Shown here: positions 57,391-64,000 of the stretch, in pieces
Position numbering within the stretch: the stretch's first letter is position 1
Layout: the number at the start of each line of letters is the position of its first letter
Assembly (NCBI GenBank): GCA_007570785.1
Contig: ML664199.1
Location: 20,406,597-20,470,596, forward strand
Direction of reading: 5' to 3'
Length of the DNA: 64,000 nt
Source of the DNA: Antilocapra americana
Taxonomy: Eukaryota > Chordata > Mammalia > Artiodactyla > Antilocapridae
The notes under the pieces: model-generated
Seen by the model: the letters and a program-made list of their open reading frames with translations, nothing else
Told to the model about the DNA's origin: nothing
Database searches by the model: none
Translations under genes and position numbers: made by a program

Positions 57391-57715
57391 TAAAAAAAAA
57401 TTATTTTTTATACAAGCCTGGCTAAATCATATTTATTGATGGATGTTTTGTGTATTATATCTAAATAATACTATCTTTTTTACTATTCTGTAGCCAAATA
57501 CTTTGAATTTTTAATGAAAAAAATAAGATTTAAATCTTCCAGTGTGTTTTAATGTGGCAAAAACTTTGTTAAACATTCCAGTATCTAAAAAAATTCAAAT
57601 TATGCAAGGTTTCAAATCATACCTAGGAGGAAGTAGTTTATGGAGATTAATAATATTTCAAAAAAGTGAAATTTTGTATTCTATTTTTAAAAAGAAATTA
57701 TTTTAATTCCAGGTT

Positions 57716-57895
57716 TTACATATTTATTTATTTGGCTGTGCTGTGTCTTAGTTGCAGCTTGCATGACTTCAGTCTTTGTTGCAGCATGGGGAATCTCTAG
57801 TTGCAAGATGTGGGATCTAATTCGCTGACCACATCAAACCCAGGTCCCTTGGATTAGGAGCGCAATCTTAGCTGCTGGACCACCAAGGAAGTCCC
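57716..57895 (-). mobile_element. CHR-2-like SINE with target-site duplication
   Basis: 'ttggctgtgctgtgtcttag', 'agttgcaagatgtgggatct' and 'gctggaccaccaaggaagtc' (reverse tRNA head). TTAATTCCAGGTTT (57703-57716) and TTAATTCCTGTTT (57896-57908) flank it. Confidence 0.9.
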
Positions 57896-57908
57896 TTAAT
57901 TCCTGTTT

Positions 57909-58924
57909 CAGATGAACAAAATTAAACCCCAAAAAAATCAAGGAGAAAAAAATTTAGAGTCTCTGTTTTTTAAATGCCAACACATTTTAATATTGTAATA
58001 TGAAAACAGAAATATAAAAATATCTTTAAATATTATAACCAGAGTTTGATTTTTACCACAAAATAAACTATATAAGTGGACTTGCAGAAGGCATTTTTGT
58101 AACTTCCAGCTACATTTGTTTGTATCTGTTCTTTGTACATTTACTAAGGCCATCAAAAATGCATAATGAGAGAGCAGTGGCAGAATACTTGGTCTAGATA
58201 ATATATTTACACATTCTGATTGCTAATACCCTATGTGATGTTGAAAGACATAAGTAATTTAAAATGTCTTCCAGGGCTAGCCTTGTAAAGAATTTAATTT
58301 CAATTATCTAAAAAAATTTTGAATATGTAGTTCCCTTCCTATATTTCTAAAATAAGTAATACTTGTTAAAGAGTTTTGTAAAAAGAGACAGGTATAATAA
58401 CTTGTTCAATATCAACTGATTAAATTTTCCATGTTATTTTTATATTGAACTGCAATATGTTCTCAATTTACTCAAATTTTGCACATGTTATAGGTTAATC
58501 CTTTAATAATACTTTCAGAAGAAATATCACTTAGACAATAATGATATTGCTGTGTTTCTACTTTCTTATAGCAAGGATTTAATAGCAGCTATTCTTAGCT
58601 GAGATAATTCTTTGCTAATTAGTTCATATTATCAGTTTTTTTAAATTGATACATGTACTAAAAAGTCATGCACAAACTTGGGAACATACTATGTTGTAAT
58701 TTGCTCTAGCTCGTGCCCTTTTCTATCTTCCTAAAGAGATAAACCACTGAATCTATACAATGTACATTGGACAGTAGCAGTGTAAATTATCAATACTATA
58801 TGAGCAAGTATAATTCCAATTAATACAATGTCCTTTGTTATCGTTAGATACCTCTCTTAATTTGTATTATGAGGTTTTCTTTGATTATTAATTTCTGGTT
58901 CACTCCTTTTTCTTTTACTAGAAC
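57909..58924. other. Non-coding sequence, no recognised feature
   Basis: AT-rich. No gene or confident repeat. Confidence 0.45.
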
Positions 58925-59155
58925 TAAGTCTCTGGGTTCTTGAGTTATACTGCCTAACTCTACCACTTACAAATCTTCAATCTTTGAACAAGTTATTTAA
59001 CTGTTTTGTGTCTTGGTTTCCTCATCTGTAAAATGGAGAACACATTAGCATTCACCTAATAATGCCATTGTGAGGATAACATCTCATTGCATGTAAAGGA
59101 TAAAATGAAAGACTCTAGCACATAATAAAAGGTTAACAAACACGAATTATTATCG
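58925..59155 (+). mobile_element. MIR SINE
   Basis: 'aagttatttaactgttttgt', 'ggtttcctcatctgtaaaat', 'gccattgtgaggataacatc' and 'tctagcacataataaaaggt': nearly complete MIR. Confidence 0.92.
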
Positions 59156-60043
59156 ATAGTCTTATCACCATATTCCTATAGAACTTCTAATTTATAGACT
59201 CTTTATTGTGTTTCAGTTTTGAATAGAGTTTGCATTTCAATCCAATCTTTTAAAATTTCTAAATTGCTACATTTGCATGGATGCCATGTTTTCTAGACTC
59301 TTGTGGGAACATGAACTAGAGTTTTGAAAGTTTGCTCCTGGTTTCTGGAAATAAATCTGTTTTATTACCTCCAAAGGATATTTGCTTTATCTCCTCACAA
59401 TGGTTTTCCTCCCCAGAACTACTAAATATTTCCATTGGCCTGATCATTTTTCTGTTAGTTCAACTTTACAGAGTGAAACTCTTGTTCAATTGGGGAAGTT
59501 GATGTGGGATCAGTCAGCAGTTAGATAGGTTTCATTTCTGTTTTAGTTACAGTCAAAGAGGAAAAGGAAACATCTTCATTTTTTGAGGCTTTATTTTGCT
59601 GTATCTGAGAGTCCCAAGTGCCTTCAGGAGTTGTCTGAGAGAAGGACCCACATGACAAACATTTCTGCTGTGGAAAGAGGGTTTCTTTTCCACACTTGTT
59701 GAATCCCAAATTATAGATGTGCTCCGGGCCCTGCCTTCTCCACCTAACGGTACTAATCTCACAGGTGGTCTATTGTGACACCAGCCACCTCAGCCAGTTT
59801 GCCTATTGGTGCCCTGTGTTATTTGCCTTCCATTCGCTCACTACTGGAGGGGACTAAATCCTCAGCTTCTGTTCAGAGGTTGGACTTTGTCAACGATGTT
59901 AGGCAATCTTGTTTTCTTATTTTCCATGTGAACTTTTTTTGCTGTAAGTGCCTTATCACAGACTACTTTTTTATGACTTTCCATCTGCTCCCATCTGCAA
60001 TAGATTTTGTAGGGACAGTCTTCTAATATGGGCCTCTTAATGG
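59156..60043. other. Non-coding sequence, no recognised feature
   Basis: 59560-59900 is somewhat GC-richer, but neither strand offers a convincing exon. Confidence 0.4.
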
Positions 60044-60050
60044 CCTTCTT

Positions 60051-60190
60051 ATTGGAGAAGGAAATGGCACCCCACTCCAGTGTTCTTGCCTGGAGAATCC
60101 CAGGGGTGGTGGAGCCTGGTGGGCCGTTGTCTATGGGGTCGCACAGAGTCGGCCACGACTGAAGCGACTTAGCAGCAGCAGCAGCAGCAC
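60051..60190 (+). mobile_element. Monomeric BovA SINE with (CAG)n end
   Basis: A single BovA unit ('ggagaaggaaatggcacccc' to 'gaagcgacttagcagcagca') without tRNA head or second unit. CCTTCTT at 60044-60050 and 60191-60197 indicates a self-standing insertion equal to the 3' half of Bov-A2. Confidence 0.92.
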
Positions 60191-60197
60191 CCTTCTT

Positions 60198-61130
60198 TCC
60201 TGTTATGCAACATGTTAACGATTTTTAAAAAATTTCTCCCGTTATTTATATTTCTTTAATCAATTTCTTGGAACGGTGTCAAATATATGTGCTCACATTA
60301 CTACCTTGAAATGCAAATCTCCTATTTTCTTTTCTTTTTTTTTAATGGGAGAGCCTTACTTTTCCAAAGCACTGACATTAGTGTATTATGGACCCAAATT
60401 TGAAATATGTGATTAAATATGTAATACATCTCCTTGAAAAAGAAAGTTACCTTATTTCTTGTTAATTATAGTAAGGCCATTCTCTTGGATTTGTTGTTGA
60501 GTTTCTGTTAAACAAATAAATAAGCAAGATACCATGAATTTTTAAGCTGCTACCTGATAATTATATGAAAATATTCATAGAATATGTTGCAATGTACTAG
60601 GAACAACAAATGTGTAGAAAATAATCTCTCTTGAATATTAGAAAATAGAAAATATATTTTCAAAAACAAAAGCTTTGAATCCACTAAATTAAGTCCAGTT
60701 CTTCAATGAGAGGAAAGTTTTACTTTTACTTGGTTCATCCTACCTTGTTAATTCTAAAAGATCTTATTTTATGACTCATGTACGTGAGTGTTTTTCTCCT
60801 TTCTAAAATTCATGTTTATTTGCAGCAAATATTTGTTAAGGTCTTATATTCCTAAAATTTGTGTTTCAAAAGGTATTTTTTCATTTATAAATGTAGTATG
60901 ATATTGTAATGTTGAAGTATACTTTTTAAAATTATAACACTTCTGCAGAAATTCTGATGTGCCCTGCAGGCTACTTAAGTATACCTCTGACTTCTCCCTA
61001 ATTCCTCTGAATAAAAACACTAGTCTAAAAAAAAACCACTGGTTTATATGGAGAAAGTACGTTGAAATCTTTGTTTTGCTTATTTATTTTTATAGTAGAG
61101 ATATTGTCTGGCTAAGAACCAAACTCTGAT
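60198..61130. other. Non-coding sequence, no recognised feature
   Basis: AT-rich. Poly-T near 60325-60342. No gene or named repeat. Confidence 0.45.
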
Positions 61131-61142
61131 TTTTCCTTTTAA

Positions 61143-61346
61143 GTGAGTGAAGTCAGTCGTGTCCAACTCTTTGCGACCCCATGGACTGTAGCCTCTTAGG
61201 CTCCTCCGTCCACGAGATTTTCCAAGCGAGAATACTGGAGTGGATTGTCATTTCCTTCTCCAGGAGATCTTCCCGACCCAGGCATTGAACCCAGGTCTCT
61301 CGTATTGTAGGAAGACGCTTTACCGTCTGAGCCACCAGGGAAGTCC
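61143..61346 (-). mobile_element. Bov-tA SINE with target-site duplication
   Basis: Reverse BovA body and tRNA head ('gtctgagccaccagggaagt'). TTTTCCTTTTAA (61131-61142) and TTTTCCTCTTAA (61347-61358). Among the least diverged Bov-tA copies here. Confidence 0.95.
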
Positions 61347-61439
61347 TTTTCCTCTTAACATTCCTCTATATGGTCAAGGCAGAGCTGACCACTTCCAGGT
61401 CTGACGGTGCAAATAACAGGTTTTTATTGTCCATTCTGC

Positions 61440-61790
61440 AGGTTTTATTCCATTCACTTAAAATGCCTCTCTAGTCCCAGGCCTTCAAAGTTACCTAGTG
61501 TACATCCTAATCTCATCCAAATGACCTCCACATAACTGTAACTATGGGTTATGCGCCCCCTTCTCTGCGAGTTTTCCTGAACCAAGCTTGGCTTATACTA
61601 CCTACATATGCTCATCACTAATACAGTTCTTCCCACACAGTATTGAAAAATACCTCTTTAAATAAATGTCTTTCCTACCTAATGAAAAGCTCAGCAGGCA
61701 AGCACTATTCCTTCCTCAAATTTCTATTTAAAGTACCAAGCATAATATCTGCTCTCAGAAATATTTGTGAGTTAATTACTAAATGATGTT
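61440..61790 (+). mobile_element. L2 LINE 3' region
   Basis: 'cttcccacacagtattgaaa', 'gctcagcaggcaagcactat', 'aaagtaccaagcataatatc' and 'agaaatatttgtgagttaat' follow the L2 3' end, diverged. Confidence 0.65.
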
Positions 61791-62412
61791 ACCATACTAA
61801 ACATTCAAATGATAAAGAGAAAATTTGAACACCGCTATCACAGAGCTGGCAACACTAAGAACATCAATCACTACTCGTACCTTAAGTGTGGGGGTAATCT
61901 ATGCTTTACAACTAACAAATAAGTATCTCTGAGTTACTCTGTAAAAAAAATTGCAGTCATCATGTAAATGACAGCATTATATAATGTTGACAGGAGTTAA
62001 AATTTAGCCATGACTCATATTCATATCAGGTTTTCATGGCAAATGTAGCAGAGAAATAAGACAGTTATCCAGGAAATCAGGGTGTGTGTTGGGAATAGAA
62101 AGCCTTGGCCTAAAGCCTTGACAGTGAGTGTAGACTTTAATTCAGCTTTGATTTTCAATTAAGACAGAAAAAAGAGTAGCACTCCACTTATTTCAGGATC
62201 GTTTAGGCTTCCTAACCTCCCGGTTCTGGTGTAGATTTTCTTTCTAAACAAATGCTTTTCATCAACATAACCTGTGGGATTCTGTTCATAAAGCTATACT
62301 TCTGAGGAGAACCATGGCATCTAACAACTACTCAGAAGTATACTAATTCTCTTAATGCTTAAAGAGTACATAGATATTATTCCAGGAAAGAAAAAATTAA
62401 GTATTTACACAA
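61791..62412. other. Non-coding sequence, no recognised feature
   Basis: No gene or confident repeat. Confidence 0.45.
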
Positions 62413-62420
62413 AGTTATAG

Positions 62421-62632
62421 TCGTAGAGGGCTTTCCTGGTGGCTTAGACAGTAAAGAATCTGCCGGCAATGTGGGATATCTGGGTTCGATCCCTGGGTTG
62501 GGAAGATCCCCTGGAGAAGGGAATGACTACCTACTCCAGTACTCTTGCCTGGAGAATCCCATGGTCAGAGGAGCCTGGTGGGCTACAGTCTGGTGGGTCA
62601 CAAACAGACATGACTGAGCAACTAACACACAT
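62421..62632 (+). mobile_element. Bov-tA SINE
   Basis: tRNA head 'gggctttcctggtggcttag', BovA body and an ACACACA tail. AGTTATAG (62413-62420) and AGTTACAG (62633-62640) are a probable TSD. Confidence 0.93.
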
Positions 62633-62640
62633 AGTTACAG

Positions 62641-64000
62641 AAAAATAACTAGAGAAACCGGAAAAACTATGCACTTTCAACTTTTCAAACAATTTGAACT
62701 TCTGGAGGGAAGATACAAATCTACTTGCAAAACAAAGAAACACAGGCAATTAGGGATGGATTAAAAAGAAGCATTAAAAACAAACCAAAAAAAAAAGCAT
62801 AAGGCAAGGTGACATAGACAAGAGTAAACACATCAAAACATGCAAAATATATATACACAGAAAATATTAATCAGTACTTAGGGACATTGTTTGAAATAGT
62901 ATAATACCAAATGCAATCAACAAAGATCAGATAAAGTAGGGATACTTCGTATAATCAAATACAACCTAGCCACTAAAACTTAAAAATGGACTGTTTTCTT
63001 TATACTGACAAGGAGCAATTGTCAAGATTTTCTGTAAAGTGACAAAGCTAAGGTATAGATTATTGTGTAAAACAAAAAATTAATGTCCTATATAAATATA
63101 TGTATATGCAATATAATATAAAATGTATTACATATATGCTTAGATTTGAATCAAAAGGCTCATAGAAAATAATGGTTGCTTCTGGTGAGTAGCATTTGGG
63201 GTAAGAAAGAAACTTGCTTTTCATTATATAATTTGTTGTGTTATATAACTGAATATGTTCTAATGTACATGAATTATCTTCTAAGTTTCTTACATAATAA
63301 GATAAAATCTTTGAAGTAATTCTGATACTTAAAGTTAAAAGCCACTGGTCTAGCATGAATCATTTAGACCTTAACAAAGTCACTGTGTACTTTTTTAACT
63401 GGATAAAATAAAATAATAGACATAGAATCATAAAAAAAACCAAAATTATGAAGCTAGTTATAAAAATTTTTTAATACCTAGATCTGACATTGGGTCAGAT
63501 TTTTGTAATAGTGATGAACATAAGTGATATTTTGAGACATGCAGAACAGCCCTGTTATGATATGAAAATATCTTCAATTTCTTTTGGTGGAAAAATCATA
63601 AGTAATGCTAATGCTACATTGTTTGCTACATAGGTTAAAACCCAGTTAAAATTAGTGAAAATAAATATTATTATATTTTATTTTTCCCCTCACTTTCACA
63701 TTCACAGACTTCTCTGTCTATCCAGGAATTTACTGAGTGTCTGTGGACTCCAAATTAATGAACCTTTTCTTTATAAGAATTCTCTGGTAGTAAATTCTTT
63801 CAGATTCAAAAAATTAATACATATCTTTGTCATAAGGGTTTCAGATCAGTAGCTAATGTGTTAACTGCAGAATTTTTCTTAATTCCCACTTATAAATATG
63901 TTTGAATATGTTTTGGATATTAATTTTTTCTAGATACCACAGTCAACAAGTGAGTCAGAGATATTGTGACAATTTTGAGTTTATACTAATCTATGAAATG
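62641..64000. other. AT-rich non-coding sequence to the window end
   Basis: A-rich with TA-rich patches (62845-62855, 63085-63120). No gene or named repeat. Confidence 0.45.

Noticed and set aside
59521..60026. Possible host exon in a GC-richer patch
   Set aside because: Short frames on both strands, no splice-site arrangement that I could defend, and no recognisable protein family.
1..64000. CRISPR arrays, tRNA/rRNA/snRNA genes, bacterial operons
   Set aside because: No spaced identical repeats, no cloverleaf outside the SINE heads, and no bacterial gene density. The tRNA-like pieces are SINE heads ending in BovA or CHR bodies.

Overview
The window is mammalian nuclear DNA from a ruminant, most likely a bovid (cattle, buffalo, sheep or goat). 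The evidence is the repeat content: abundant BovB (RTE-type) LINE copies, the SINEs built from its 3' end (Bov-tA, Bov-A and Bov-A2), cetartiodactyl CHR tRNA-derived SINEs, young and old L1, and Mariner elements, above a background of old MIR, L2 and L1M. It is AT-rich. I find no host protein-coding exon, rRNA, tRNA or snRNA gene, CpG island or CRISPR array. The protein-like reading frames are decayed L1 ORF2, BovB endonuclease/reverse transcriptase and Mariner transposase, or shadows of SINEs. I read it as a gene-poor intergenic or deep intronic stretch.

Layout. 0.6-9.5 kb: SINEs; a 2-kb L1 with an internal inversion and matching 12-bp target-site duplications (TSDs); a BovB split by a SINE; a short BovB with a 12-bp TSD. 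10-14.6 kb: ancient L1M, then an old L1 broken by an internally inverted BovB with an 11-bp TSD. 16-22.3 kb: a stack of two forward BovB copies (one holding a young L1) facing a 2.7-kb reverse BovB with a 16-bp TSD, giving a large inverted repeat. 24-31 kb: reverse BovB, Bov-tA copies (one flanked by about 51-bp direct copies) and ancient L1M. 34-38 kb: old L1, MIRs and a polypurine tract. 38-40.6 kb and 44-47.4 kb: the largest repeat-poor stretches. 40.6-43.9 kb: L1M carrying a (TG)n tract, a BovB, and a tRNA-A-A composite SINE. 47.4-51.8 kb: a Mariner miniature element with a local duplication, a young L1 3' end, and a full-length dead Mariner holding a Bov-tA. 52.4-57.9 kb: reverse BovB, MIR/L2, and a BovB crossing a 10-N assembly gap. 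58-64 kb: MIR, L2, scattered SINEs and otherwise unremarkable sequence.

Nothing here works as a cellular pathway. The biology is retrotransposition: BovB and L1 supplied the enzymes, the SINEs share BovB's 3' tail and presumably used its machinery, and nesting gives relative ages (L1M/MIR/L2, then old L1 and Mariner, then BovB and Bov-tA, then young L1). Repeat family names are from memory of consensus sequences, without database searches. Identity figures are counted by eye.
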